From contig CAZFKX010000028.1 in assembly GCA_964519345.1 (NCBI GenBank), positions 1-63,826 of the forward strand: a DNA stretch of 63,826 nucleotides. The letters run 5' to 3'. Under the pieces are notes generated by a model. It saw only the letters and a list, made by a program, of their open reading frames with translations, was not told the DNA's origin and ran no database searches. The DNA is from Persephonella sp964519345. GTDB lineage: Bacteria; Aquificota; Aquificia; Aquificales; Hydrogenothermaceae. Made by a program: the position numbers and the translations under genes. The first letter of the stretch is position 1. Each line of letters opens with the position of its first letter. This document shows positions 17,385 to 26,006 of this stretch, in pieces.

Positions 17385-18164
17385 ATGGAAAAACCAAGAG
17401 AATGGCTTAGAGAAAAGAGTATAGCAAAAAAGATCCTATCAAGATCTGATGTTATATTTGAGGTTATTGATGCAAGAATACCTTTTGAGACAAGAAATAG
17501 CATTGTAGAAAAACTCGCAAAAGAAAGAAACAAAAGATTATTCATAATTATGAATAAAGTTGATCTTGTTCCAGAAAGATTTGTAAAAAAGGTAAAAAAG
17601 GAGATAGAAAAAGAATTTCCCGTTATACCCTTTTCTGCACACAAAAATATAGGAAAAAAAGAGATAGAAAAAGTTATAAGAAAACTATCTAAGGAAAACA
17701 GACTCATAAAAATAGGTGTTCTTGGATATCCAAATGTTGGAAAGTCATCTGTTATTAACAGGCTAAAAGGTAAAAAAGTTGCAACAACATCGCCAAAACC
17801 AGGAATGACAAGAGGAGAACAACTTATAAAACTTGCACCAAACGTATTTCTTATAGACACACCAGGGATAATAACACTTGAATTTCAGGAAGATTTAGCA
17901 ATTAAAGGATCATGGATTCCTGAGAAACTTGAACAACCTGTGGAGATAGCACAAAAATTATTAAAAAAAATTCAAGAGAAAAGACCTGAAGCTATAAAAG
18001 AAACTTACGGAATAGAACCCTCTCCTGATCCGTTTGAAACCTTAAATAGAATAGGAGAAAGATTGAACTATAGATCGTCTGGAGGCGATATAGATCTTGA
18101 AAGAACCGCAAAAAAATTATTGTGGGATTGGATTAAAGGAAATATAAAAGCTTACTGGATATAG
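17385..18164 (+). CDS. Circularly permuted GTPase, RbgA/YlqF-like
   Basis: 259 residues with G motifs in permuted order: G4 NKVD (about 58), then G1 GYPNVGKSS (about 114) and G3 DTPG. This order defines the YlqF/YawG family; RbgA assists late 50S subunit assembly. PGMTRGEQ is the switch I region. The C-terminal tail (LERTAKKLLWDWIKGNI) matches the RbgA RNA-binding end. Divergent from lptD and 55 bases before dnaX. Confidence 0.88.
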   Translation: MEKPREWLREKSIAKKILSRSDVIFEVIDARIPFETRNSIVEKLAKERNKRLFIIMNKVDLVPERFVKKVKKEIEKEFPVIPFSAHKNIGKKEIEKVIRKLSKENRLIKIGVLGYPNVGKSSVINRLKGKKVATTSPKPGMTRGEQLIKLAPNVFLIDTPGIITLEFQEDLAIKGSWIPEKLEQPVEIAQKLLKKIQEKRPEAIKETYGIEPSPDPFETLNRIGERLNYRSSGGDIDLERTAKKLLWDWIKGNIKAYWI

Positions 18165-18219
18165 AAAAAATTACAAATTAGCTTAAAATAATATAAACAT
18201 ATTTAGCAGGAGATAAATT

Positions 18220-19653
18220 TTGGCTTACGAAGCATTTGCAAGAAAGTACAGACCCAAAAATTTTGAACAGATAATAGGGCAGGAATCTGTAGTAAAAACC
18301 TTAAAAAATGCTATTGAACTAAACAGAATATCCCATGCATACATATTTGCAGGTTCAAGAGGACTTGGGAAAACAACAGTTTCAAGAATACTCACAAAAT
18401 CGCTTAATTGCGAAATTGGTATAACGCCAAATCCATGTGGAAAATGTGAAAACTGTATAGAAATCGAAAAAGGCTCATTTCCAGATATGTATGAGATAGA
18501 TGCTGCATCAAACAGAGGTATAGACGATATAAGATCCTTAAGAGATAATGTCAATTACGCTCCTATAAAAGGAAGATATAAGGTATATATAATAGATGAA
18601 GCACATATGCTTACAAGGGAAGCTTTCAACGCCCTTTTAAAAACCCTTGAAGAACCTCCCCCCCATAATATATTCATACTTGCGACAACAGAACTCCATA
18701 AGATTCCAGATACAATAAGATCAAGATGTCAGACATTTATCTTCAGACCTCCTACTACAGTACAGATAAAAGATTATCTCAAAAGAATTCTTGAGCAGGA
18801 AAAGATAGAGTATGAGGATAAAGCTCTTGATCTTTTAGCTCAAGCAAGCGAAGGGGGAGTAAGAGATTCTGCAAGCTTACTTGATCAGGCTGTAACGTTC
18901 GGAAAAGGTAAGGTTGACACAAAATCTGTAGAACAGCTTTTAGGTCTGATACCAGAAACTGTATTAAAAAAATTTATAAAAAATATAAAAGAAAAAAATA
19001 TAAAAGAAATGATTCTCATGACAGAAAAATTAGAAAGCGAGGGCTACGATCTTAACGTTTTCTGGAAACAGGTAAACGACGTTTTACACAAGGAGCTTGT
19101 AAACCTATCTATTGATGAGAACACTTTATTTTTTGAAAAAAAAGATATTGAAGATCTCATATATATACATAACATATTCAGCAAGGCCCTTATTGAAGGG
19201 AGAAACTTTTTAAACCCAAAACATGTTTATCAGCTTGCTGTACTGAAGTTAAAGTATGTCAAAAATCTTGTATCCCTGAGAGAGATATACGAGAAAGGAA
19301 TAAAAATATCCAGAGAACAGAAAACAGACGAAATAAAAGATGAGAAGAAAGAAAGCTTAGATATACAATCAGCAATACTAAAGATAGGAAAAGAAGCAGG
19401 AAGCGTTGTTTCGGCAATATTAAAAAAAGCATCTATAAAAGATGAAGATCAACATGTATTAATAATAGTTGAAAAAAATTTGAAGGACACACTTTCAGAA
19501 AAGATTAATATTATTGAAAAGTACTTTAATAAACCTGTAAAAATAGAAGGTAAAGATATTAAGCAGGAAAGAAGATCTAAAAAAAGAGATGAATCGGTTG
19601 ATAAAGTACTTGAACTATTTAAAGGGAAAATAATAACCTATAAGGAGGAATAA
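18220..19653 (+). CDS. dnaX: DNA polymerase III subunits gamma/tau
   Basis: Clamp-loader ATPase. TTG start with AGGAG at 18208-18213, encoding MAYEAFARKYRP, the universal DnaX opening. Motifs: Walker A GSRGLGKTT, zinc module CGKCENC, DEAH box IIDEAHML, sensor 1 region LATTE. 477 residues, like other short DnaX of thermophiles. Domains I-III end near residue 365; a lysine-rich tail follows. A run A AAA AAA G at 19422-19429, in slippery phase, could give a shorter product ending at a TGA at 19443-19445. First gene of dnaX-ybaB-recR. Confidence 0.96.
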   Translation: MAYEAFARKYRPKNFEQIIGQESVVKTLKNAIELNRISHAYIFAGSRGLGKTTVSRILTKSLNCEIGITPNPCGKCENCIEIEKGSFPDMYEIDAASNRGIDDIRSLRDNVNYAPIKGRYKVYIIDEAHMLTREAFNALLKTLEEPPPHNIFILATTELHKIPDTIRSRCQTFIFRPPTTVQIKDYLKRILEQEKIEYEDKALDLLAQASEGGVRDSASLLDQAVTFGKGKVDTKSVEQLLGLIPETVLKKFIKNIKEKNIKEMILMTEKLESEGYDLNVFWKQVNDVLHKELVNLSIDENTLFFEKKDIEDLIYIHNIFSKALIEGRNFLNPKHVYQLAVLKLKYVKNLVSLREIYEKGIKISREQKTDEIKDEKKESLDIQSAILKIGKEAGSVVSAILKKASIKDEDQHVLIIVEKNLKDTLSEKINIIEKYFNKPVKIEGKDIKQERRSKKRDESVDKVLELFKGKIITYKEE

Positions 19654-19986
19654 ATGTTTAACCTTGGAAATTTAAGCGAAATGATGAAAATGATGAAATC
19701 AATGCAGGAAAATATAGAAAAAGCAAAAGAAGAACTAAGAAATGAAGAGATTATAGTTGAGGTTGGAGGTGGAATGGTGAAAGTTATTCTGAACGGTCTT
19801 GGAGATATAAAAGATGTTTTTATAGACAAAACACTTTTAACTGAAGACAGTCATGAGATACTTCAGGATCTTTTGGTTGCTGCTTTTAATGAAGCCAACA
19901 GAAGAGCTAAAGAAGTTATGGGAGAAAAAATGTCGCAGGCAGCGGGACTACCTTCAAATATTCCTGGACTGGGTAATCTATTTTGA
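19654..19986 (+). CDS. YbaB/EbfC nucleoid-associated protein
   Basis: 110 residues: an N-terminal helix rich in Met and Lys (MMKMMKSMQENIEKAKEEL), then EVGGGMVKVILNG, the conserved core of the family. It binds DNA as a dimer and is nearly always between dnaX and recR, as here. Zero-gap after dnaX with an AAGGAGG ribosome site. Confidence 0.95.
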   Translation: MFNLGNLSEMMKMMKSMQENIEKAKEELRNEEIIVEVGGGMVKVILNGLGDIKDVFIDKTLLTEDSHEILQDLLVAAFNEANRRAKEVMGEKMSQAAGLPSNIPGLGNLF

Positions 19987-20591
19987 AAGATACAGATATT
20001 ATTCCTTCAACTTTAAAAGAAGCTGTAGAAAAAATATCTGAACTTCCAGGATACGGAGAAAAATCAGCAAGAAGACTTGCCGTTAATCTCCTCGATATGC
20101 CTCGAGGAGATGCGATTCAGATAATTAAAACACTGTTTGATATGCTTGAAAAAATACACCCCTGTTCTGAATGCGGTTTATATACTGAAGACAACCTCTG
20201 CAGTATATGTTCTTCGGATGATAGAGATAAGAATGTTATATGTGTGGTTGAGGAAACATTTGACGCCTTTGCTATAGAAAAAACAGGTAAGTTTAAAGGT
20301 CTTTACCATGTTATAGGAGGAAGATTATCACCTTTAGAGGGAATAACAGCTGATGATTTAAATATAGAAAAATTAGTTGAGAGGGTGGAAAAAAACAGCA
20401 TAAAAGAGATCATTCTTGCAACAAATCCAACTGTCGAAGGAGAAGCTACAGCGTCGTATATATATAACATTCTAAAAAATAAAGATGTAATTATTTCCCG
20501 CATAGCATATGGTCTTCCTTTCGGGGCAGTTCTGGAAAATGCAGATGATTTTACACTTTCAAAGGCTCTTGAACACAAAACTGTCATCTGA
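19983..20591 (+). CDS. recR: Recombination mediator RecR
   Basis: Works with RecF/RecO to load RecA on SSB-coated gaps. 202 residues: N-terminal HhH (LPGYGEKSARRLAV), zinc finger CSEC...CSIC, Toprim domain (VVEETFDAFAIE ... NPTVEGEATA) and the C-terminal Walker B-like end. It starts with TTG inside the TTGA that ends ybaB, a 4-base overlap implying coupled translation. Confidence 0.96.
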   Translation: MKDTDIIPSTLKEAVEKISELPGYGEKSARRLAVNLLDMPRGDAIQIIKTLFDMLEKIHPCSECGLYTEDNLCSICSSDDRDKNVICVVEETFDAFAIEKTGKFKGLYHVIGGRLSPLEGITADDLNIEKLVERVEKNSIKEIILATNPTVEGEATASYIYNILKNKDVIISRIAYGLPFGAVLENADDFTLSKALEHKTVI

Positions 20592-20597
20592 TTTTCT

Positions 20598-20625
20598 TTG
20601 TTTTTCACAACCTTTATGCTATCAT
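20598..20625 (+). promoter_or_regulatory. Putative promoter of the 2-oxoacid oxidoreductase operon
   Basis: TTGTTT (20598-20603), 16 bases, TATCAT (20620-20625), about 37 bases before the gamma-subunit start. Modest match. Confidence 0.4.
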
Positions 20626-20662
20626 TTATATAACAGCGTTATAAAATAAGGAGGTTTATATA

Positions 20663-21262
20663 ATGGCAACCGCAACAGATAAGGCTATGAGAGAGATCAG
20701 ATGGCATGGAAGAGGCGGACAGGGAACAGTTACCGCTGCTAAGATGTTGGCATCTGCAGCTATAATAAGAGGTAAACATGGACAGGCAATGCCTGAGTTT
20801 GGACTCGAAAGATCAGGAACTCCCGTTAAAGTTTCTACGAGAATCAGTGAGCATATAATCAATACGAGAGCACCTGTTGAACATCCCGAAATAGTTATAA
20901 TAACAGACCCATCTCTGATGTTTACTATAAAGGACATAATAAAAGCCGGGACAGATGAGAATACAGTTTTCATTGTGAATACTAACTTCCCACCTGATAA
21001 GGTAAGAAAAATACTTGATATCCCAAATAATGAACTCTGGATCGTAGATGCATCAAAAATAGCTTTGGAAGAATTTGGAAGAAATATTCCTAACACAGCC
21101 GTTTTAGGTGCAGTTGCTAAGGCGACAGGAATAGTTGATCTGGACGCCTTAAAACAGGAAATTGAGGAAGCTTTTTCGGCAAGCTCAAAACTGAGAGCTC
21201 TTATACCACAAAATCTGAAAGCACTTGAGAGAGGATACAACGAGGTTTATAAAGCAGATTAA
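20663..21262 (+). CDS. 2-oxoacid:ferredoxin oxidoreductase, gamma subunit
   Basis: 199 residues with the gamma signature IRWHGRGGQGTVTAAKMLA and the downstream PEFGLERSGTPV. This domain takes part in CoA binding and subunit contact. In Aquificales such complexes run in reverse, carboxylating acetyl-CoA or succinyl-CoA with reduced ferredoxin in the reductive TCA cycle; in this family the order gamma-delta-alpha-beta fits pyruvate synthase best, but 2-oxoglutarate is not excluded. First gene of four. Its ribosome site AGGAGGTTTATATA is repeated exactly before the delta gene. Confidence 0.9.
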   Translation: MATATDKAMREIRWHGRGGQGTVTAAKMLASAAIIRGKHGQAMPEFGLERSGTPVKVSTRISEHIINTRAPVEHPEIVIITDPSLMFTIKDIIKAGTDENTVFIVNTNFPPDKVRKILDIPNNELWIVDASKIALEEFGRNIPNTAVLGAVAKATGIVDLDALKQEIEEAFSASSKLRALIPQNLKALERGYNEVYKAD

Positions 21263-21339
21263 TGTTTTTTCTCATATTTTAATAGATGCAGATTCTACAT
21301 AATTGTAAGATCTATCCAATAAAAAGGAGGTTTATATAA

Positions 21340-21657
21340 ATGAGTTATCAACTTAAGCCATGGCATGAGATACCCATAGGATCAATAGTTACAGAAGCAG
21401 GATCCAGTAAGATAAACCATACAGGTTCTTGGAGAATGCTTAGGCCTGTACTTAATACAGATAAATGTACACACTGTCTTATCTGCTGGATATTCTGTCC
21501 TGACAATTCCATTCCTGTAACACCTCAAGAAAGATTTGAAACAGATTTTGAATACTGTAAAGGATGCGGCATATGTGCTACAGAATGTCCTTACGATGCT
21601 CTTGAAATGGTTCCAGAGATGGAAATCAAATTAAAAGAACTTGAAGAATTAGGCTAA
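21340..21657 (+). CDS. 2-oxoacid:ferredoxin oxidoreductase, delta (ferredoxin) subunit
   Basis: 105 residues with two 4Fe-4S motifs: CTHCLICWIFCP and CKGCGICATECP. It carries electrons between ferredoxin and the cluster in the beta subunit. The 77-base leader before it ends in AAGGAGGTTTATATAA, a copy of the gamma leader, which would ensure high independent initiation. Confidence 0.93.
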   Translation: MSYQLKPWHEIPIGSIVTEAGSSKINHTGSWRMLRPVLNTDKCTHCLICWIFCPDNSIPVTPQERFETDFEYCKGCGICATECPYDALEMVPEMEIKLKELEELG

Positions 21658-21676
21658 AAACAGGGAGGTTTCAAAT

Positions 21677-22870
21677 ATGGCTCAAACAAAAGTTGTTGCT
21701 TTAACAGGTAATCAGGCTGCTGCAGAAGCTATGAGACAGATTAATTTTGATATTGCAGCAGTCTATCCCATATCACCGCAAACAGAACTGATGGGATTTT
21801 TTGCAGAGTATGTTGCAAATGGTGAAGTAGATACAGAGATGATAGCCGTTGATGGCGAACATTCAGCAATGGCTACATGTATTGGAGCTGCTGCAGCAGG
21901 GGCAAGAACTATAACAGCATCCGCAGGTCCTGGGATAGCTTATATGGTGGAAAATCTTTATGTTGCATCAGGATTGAGGGTTCCCATAGTTTTACTTGAC
22001 GTTAATAGAGCATTATCAGCTCCTCTTTCAATTCACTGCGATCATGCAGACTCCATGTTAACAAGGGATACAAGCTGGATATCAATATTCTGTGAAAACG
22101 CTCAGGAAGCTTACCACTCAATTATAATGTCTGTAAAGATTTCCGAAAAAGCTATGTTTCCCATTATTGTTAACTATGATGGATACATTGTTTCACACTC
22201 AATTGAAGATGTAGAGATACTTGACGATGAAACAGTTAAAAATTTTGTTGGACCATCCGATATACACAGGATCCCACATCCTCTTTTAGATATAAAAAAT
22301 CCTGTTACTTACGGAGCTACAGCACAGCCGGATTATTATACAGAGTGTAAATACCAACAACATGTGGACTTTCTCAAGGTTTATGATATTGTAAGGGAAG
22401 TTTTTGAGGAGTTCGGACAGATAGCGGGAAGAAAGTATGACTTTATAGAAGAGTACAAAATAGAAGATGCAGATTATATAGGAATATCCATGGGATCATC
22501 TTTTGGAACTCTTAAAGATACTGTAGATACTTTAAGAGCTCAGGGTAAAAAAGTTGGAGCATTAAAGGTAAGACTTTACAGACCGTTTCCTGTAAAAGAG
22601 ATAGCAAAAGCTTTATCAAATGCCAAAGGTGTTGCCGTATTAGACAGAGCCGACTCGTTTGATGGTATCGGAGGACCTTTATTTAAAGATATAGCGTCTG
22701 CGCTACTTGGTGGCTCAAATAGACCGTTTGTACACAACTTTATATACGGATTAGGCGGAAGAGAAGTTCTTGAAGAAGACTTTATTAAAGCTTTTGATAG
22801 ATTAGAGCGCCTTGAGAAAGGCATAGAAACAAGAGAAAACTTTGTTGAATACTTACAAGTGAGGGAGTAA
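21677..22870 (+). CDS. 2-oxoacid:ferredoxin oxidoreductase, alpha subunit
   Basis: 397 residues. The pyrimidine-binding part of the thiamine diphosphate site is present: AAVYPISPQTELMGFFAEY, DGEHSAMATCIGAAAAGART and SAGPGIAYM. CDHADSMLTRDT corresponds to the DH-D-M-RD segment of pyruvate synthases. The C-terminal half (SMGSSFGTLKDTVDTLRAQG) is the transketolase C-like domain. Strong AGGGAGG ribosome site. Confidence 0.93.
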   Translation: MAQTKVVALTGNQAAAEAMRQINFDIAAVYPISPQTELMGFFAEYVANGEVDTEMIAVDGEHSAMATCIGAAAAGARTITASAGPGIAYMVENLYVASGLRVPIVLLDVNRALSAPLSIHCDHADSMLTRDTSWISIFCENAQEAYHSIIMSVKISEKAMFPIIVNYDGYIVSHSIEDVEILDDETVKNFVGPSDIHRIPHPLLDIKNPVTYGATAQPDYYTECKYQQHVDFLKVYDIVREVFEEFGQIAGRKYDFIEEYKIEDADYIGISMGSSFGTLKDTVDTLRAQGKKVGALKVRLYRPFPVKEIAKALSNAKGVAVLDRADSFDGIGGPLFKDIASALLGGSNRPFVHNFIYGLGGREVLEEDFIKAFDRLERLEKGIETRENFVEYLQVRE

Positions 22871-22872
22871 CC

Positions 22873-23895
22873 ATGGCAAAAAAGAGACCTATAGCATTAC
22901 TTTCTGAGCTGGCATCACATAAAGATACTTTTGGCGGGGATATGCCTTTGGCACCCGGACACAGAATGTGTATCGGCTGCGGCATACCACCTATAGTAAA
23001 TGAGATTCTTCTTGCTATAAACAAGCCTGTTATCGTTTCAAACGCCACAGGATGCTTAGAAGTTACAACCGGCGTTTATCCTGTTACAGCATGGAATGTG
23101 CCGTGGATTCATGTTAATTTTCAGTCCGCAGCAACCGTTATAACAGGTGTTGAATCTGCCTATAAAGTACTTAAGAAAAAAGGTGTTTTACCTGAAGATC
23201 TGGATATTGAATTTGTTGCTTTTGGTGGTGATGGAGGAAGTTATGACATAGGGTTCCAGTCACTATCAGCATCTGTAGAAAGAGGTCATAATTTTCTTTA
23301 TGTCTGTTATAACAATGAAGGATACCAAAACACAGGTTATCAAAAATCATCCGCTACTCCAATAGGTGCATACACGAAAACAACTCCTGTAGGAAAAGAA
23401 AGAGTAGGAAAACAAGAACCCAGAAAAGATCTAACTATGATAATGGCGGCTCATGGAATCCCATATGTGGCTCAGGCATCACCTCACATATTTAGAGATC
23501 TAACAAGAAAAACTAAAAAAGCTATGACATTCAAAGGACCTAAATTTATAAACGTTCTTGAACCCTGCACCCTTTCATGGAGATTTTCTCCAGACGACAC
23601 AATGAGACTTGCAAAACTTGCTGTTGAAACAAAATACTGGCCTATTTACGAGGTTATACACGGAAAGTACTGGAAGGTTAATATAAAACCAAAAAGACCT
23701 AAACCTATAGAAGAGTATATAGCTGCACAGCCAAGATGGAAACACGTTCTTAAGTATCCTGAAGTTTTAGAAAGAATCCAGAAAGAGATAGATGAAAAAT
23801 GGAACTTACTGCTCCATCTTGAAGAGATGTCAAAAAAATTAGCTGAAGATGAAGGGATAGACTACGAAGAACTTTTCAAAGTTCCTGAAGAATAA
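22873..23895 (+). CDS. 2-oxoacid:ferredoxin oxidoreductase, beta subunit
   Basis: 340 residues; it binds thiamine diphosphate and one 4Fe-4S cluster. Seen: HRMCIGCGIP (CxxC), NATGCLEVTTG, the ThDP/Mg motif GGDGGSYDIG...CYNNEGYQNTG, and SSATPIGAYTKTTPVG, close to the ATPxGAxTTTTP signature of pyruvate-type enzymes. A further Cys lies near EPCTLSW. It follows alpha after 2 bases. The operon closes with a bidirectional terminator; no epsilon subunit is adjacent, unlike the five-subunit enzymes of Hydrogenobacter. Confidence 0.93.
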   Translation: MAKKRPIALLSELASHKDTFGGDMPLAPGHRMCIGCGIPPIVNEILLAINKPVIVSNATGCLEVTTGVYPVTAWNVPWIHVNFQSAATVITGVESAYKVLKKKGVLPEDLDIEFVAFGGDGGSYDIGFQSLSASVERGHNFLYVCYNNEGYQNTGYQKSSATPIGAYTKTTPVGKERVGKQEPRKDLTMIMAAHGIPYVAQASPHIFRDLTRKTKKAMTFKGPKFINVLEPCTLSWRFSPDDTMRLAKLAVETKYWPIYEVIHGKYWKVNIKPKRPKPIEEYIAAQPRWKHVLKYPEVLERIQKEIDEKWNLLLHLEEMSKKLAEDEGIDYEELFKVPEE

Positions 23896-23920
23896 AAAGG
23901 GGGCTTTCAGGCCCCTTTTA
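23895..23920. terminator. Bidirectional terminator
   Basis: AAAAGGGGGC (23895-23904), short loop, GCCCCTTTT (23911-23919), with T runs on both strands, between convergent genes. Confidence 0.85.
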
Positions 23921-24412
23921 CTCATAGGGCGTATATCTGCTTTTCATAAATTTTGACGCTGTTTTATTCAAAATATCTATCATCTCTTTATTAACTTTCT
24001 CAAGAAATTTGCTGAACTTTTTATCCCCGGGAGCATATATTTTTGAATATTCTGTTACATCTTCTACCATGATCTTAATGTAAGAACCTTCAACCTTTAT
24101 AGCCATTTTACATGGTATAATTACCCCTATCTGGTCAAACAGCTTTATTCCCTTCTTTAGGTAAGATGCTTTACACAAAAGATGTGTTTTATAAGGTTTT
24201 TTAGATCTTACAGTTTTATCAACATTAATAGTATGTACTATATCCCAACCCTGATCCATTATTTGTGATTTCAATTCTCCATTTACAGCTTTAAAAGATC
24301 CCTGCGTTATTACAACATAATAATAACCTTTCTCATACTGGACAAAATCCTCGTAGCTAAAAGCAGAAAAGATCAAAAATAAAACTGTCAAGTATGCTGA
24401 AATAATTTTCAT
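23918..24412 (-). CDS. Exported DUF302-like protein
   Basis: 164 residues with a signal peptide (LTVLFLIFSAFS). The mature part resembles the DUF302 fold: the segment GVIIPCKMAIKVEGSYIKI followed by VEDVTEYSKI parallels its core strands. DUF302 proteins are common in sulfur and hydrogen oxidisers but have no established function. Monocistronic, with GGAGG near the ATG. The IS remnant lies directly upstream. Confidence 0.6.
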   Translation of the reverse strand: MKIISAYLTVLFLIFSAFSYEDFVQYEKGYYYVVITQGSFKAVNGELKSQIMDQGWDIVHTINVDKTVRSKKPYKTHLLCKASYLKKGIKLFDQIGVIIPCKMAIKVEGSYIKIMVEDVTEYSKIYAPGDKKFSKFLEKVNKEMIDILNKTASKFMKSRYTPYE

Positions 24413-24450
24413 ACCGCCACCTCCTGATAAAAATATATTTTTTTATATTT

Positions 24451-24603
24451 TTAATAATATGTATTGCACAGTAACAGTCTATAGCAAACTACTCTCGCTA
24501 CAGGCTTTAGTTTGGGCAGTTCCTGTCCTACCCCCGTTAGGTAAACGAGCCCATAGTTATACGGATTTCTACTCGCATTATGAACCCATACCAGCTTACG
24601 TCT
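24451..24603 (-). pseudogene. Remnant of IS200/IS605-type TnpB (3' end)
   Basis: On the minus strand a 50-residue open frame reads HNASRNPYNYGLVYLTG and GQELPKLKPVA. This closely follows the C-terminus of TnpB/OrfB, where the RuvC III segment D-x-NAS-x-N is followed by a GL..LTG and a KPVE-like end. The catalytic Asp is gone and everything upstream is missing. The block is visibly richer in G+C than its flanks and full of short hairpins (CAAACTA/TAGTTTG at 24486-24515, CCTA/TAGG around 24527-24541), as expected where the omega-RNA scaffold overlaps the tnpB 3' end. No tnpA or intact left end is seen. Confidence 0.7.
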
Positions 24604-24667
24604 TTATACTAAAAAATCATCTTTTATGGAATATAATATTTATCTTAATAATATACGGAGGATAAAA

Positions 24668-24997
24668 ATGTCAGATAGAATAGATTTGCTGAAAAAAGCG
24701 CTTGAGAAAGATCCTGAAAATCCACTGGGTCTTTATGGACTTGCTATGGAGTATATAAAAATAGGTAATTATGACGATGCGGTGGTTTACCTGAAAAAAT
24801 ATCTTTCTGTTTATGACGATCAGGGAGCAGGATATAGAGCTCTTGCCCAGTGTTATGTAAATCTTGGAAATTTAGAAGAAGCTATTGAAGCTTATGAACG
24901 GGGTATTGAACAGGCTAAAAGGTATAAACATGTCTCAATGGAAAAAGAGTTTCGTCAAGAAATAGAAATACTTAAAAACAAAATAGGGAAAAGTTGA
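24668..24997 (+). CDS. Small TPR protein
   Basis: 109 residues with about two and a half tetratricopeptide repeats (PLGLYGLAMEYIKIGNYDDA, GYRALAQCYVNLGNLEEA), probably a scaffold. An earlier in-frame ATG exists, but ACGGAGG before 24668 fixes the start. It overlaps the glycosyltransferase gene by 4 bases. Confidence 0.85.
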   Translation: MSDRIDLLKKALEKDPENPLGLYGLAMEYIKIGNYDDAVVYLKKYLSVYDDQGAGYRALAQCYVNLGNLEEAIEAYERGIEQAKRYKHVSMEKEFRQEIEILKNKIGKS

Positions 24998-25962
24998 AAA
25001 AAGTTCTTGTAATCAGATTTTCATCCCTTGGAGATATTATTTTATCTACAGCTGTAGTTAGACCTTTATATGAGGCTGGGTTTAGTGTAGATTTTTTAAC
25101 ATTAAAACCCTTTGATCAGATATTTATCAAAGACTATAGGCTCAGAAATATTATATCTCCTGACAAAAAAGAACTTAAAGGATTTTCCATTATAAAATAC
25201 AGAGAAAAATTAAAAGATTACACATATATAATTGATCTTCACAAAAATTTAAGATCCTACTCTCTAACTTTATTCAACTCTGGAAAAAAAGTTCGCTACA
25301 AAAAAAACAGCATAAAGAGGAGAGCTTATACATATCCTTTTTTTAGAAAATTAATAAAAAATGATTTTAATGTTGTTAAGGCTTATACAGATACATTAAA
25401 GAAATTAGGTATAAAAAACAGTAATTACAGACCTGAAGTTGTTATAACAGAGGAAGAAAAAGAAAAAGCCACCTATTATCTTCCTGAGAAATATATAGTG
25501 ATAGGAACAGGAGCGAGATACGAAAATAAGATATACAGAAGATATGACAGAGTTTCTGAGATCCTGATTAAAAAAGGCTTTAATGTTGTTCTTGTAGGGT
25601 CTTTAGAGGACAAAAAAATTGATAGAAATATTTATCCAGAAAAGGTTATAGATTTGCGGGGAAAATTGACAGTTAGGGAAAGTCTCGCGGTAATATCAAA
25701 AGCATGTCTGACTATAAGTAATGATTCTGCCATTGCTCACATGTCAAGAGCTGTAGGAACTCCTGTCTCTGTTGTTTTTGGTGCGACGCACCCATATTTT
25801 GGATTTGCTCCGTTTAAAGACGAAGGAATATACCTTATTAAAGGTGTTTCCTGTCAACCATGCGATATACATGGAAAAAAAACGTGTAAAAGAAAAAGCA
25901 ACGAATGTCTTGATATTTCTCCGGAAATCATTGTTGATAAAAGTCTTTCAGTTATAAAATAG
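24994..25962 (+). CDS. Glycosyltransferase family 9 (heptosyltransferase-like)
   Basis: 322 residues. The N-terminus VLVIRFSSLGDIILSTAVV is the family-9 signature. The C-terminal donor site contains SNDSAIAHMSRAVGTPVSVVFG and the T/HPY segment. These enzymes add heptose from ADP-heptose to lipid A core, consistent with LptD in the window. It starts with TTG within TTGA of the TPR gene stop. The acceptor cannot be told from sequence. Confidence 0.87.
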   Translation: MKKVLVIRFSSLGDIILSTAVVRPLYEAGFSVDFLTLKPFDQIFIKDYRLRNIISPDKKELKGFSIIKYREKLKDYTYIIDLHKNLRSYSLTLFNSGKKVRYKKNSIKRRAYTYPFFRKLIKNDFNVVKAYTDTLKKLGIKNSNYRPEVVITEEEKEKATYYLPEKYIVIGTGARYENKIYRRYDRVSEILIKKGFNVVLVGSLEDKKIDRNIYPEKVIDLRGKLTVRESLAVISKACLTISNDSAIAHMSRAVGTPVSVVFGATHPYFGFAPFKDEGIYLIKGVSCQPCDIHGKKTCKRKSNECLDISPEIIVDKSLSVIK

Positions 25963-26006
25963 CCTTTCTGGTATAATTAATTATAAATACATTCGTGGGG
26001 TCGTCA

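Noticed and set aside
19579..19586. Second A7 run as the dnaX frameshift site
   Set aside because: Too near the end of the gene to give a meaningful shorter product.
24459..24665. Plus-strand 68-residue frame
   Set aside because: It lies over the TnpB remnant, whose minus-strand frame shows recognisable motifs; the plus frame shows none.
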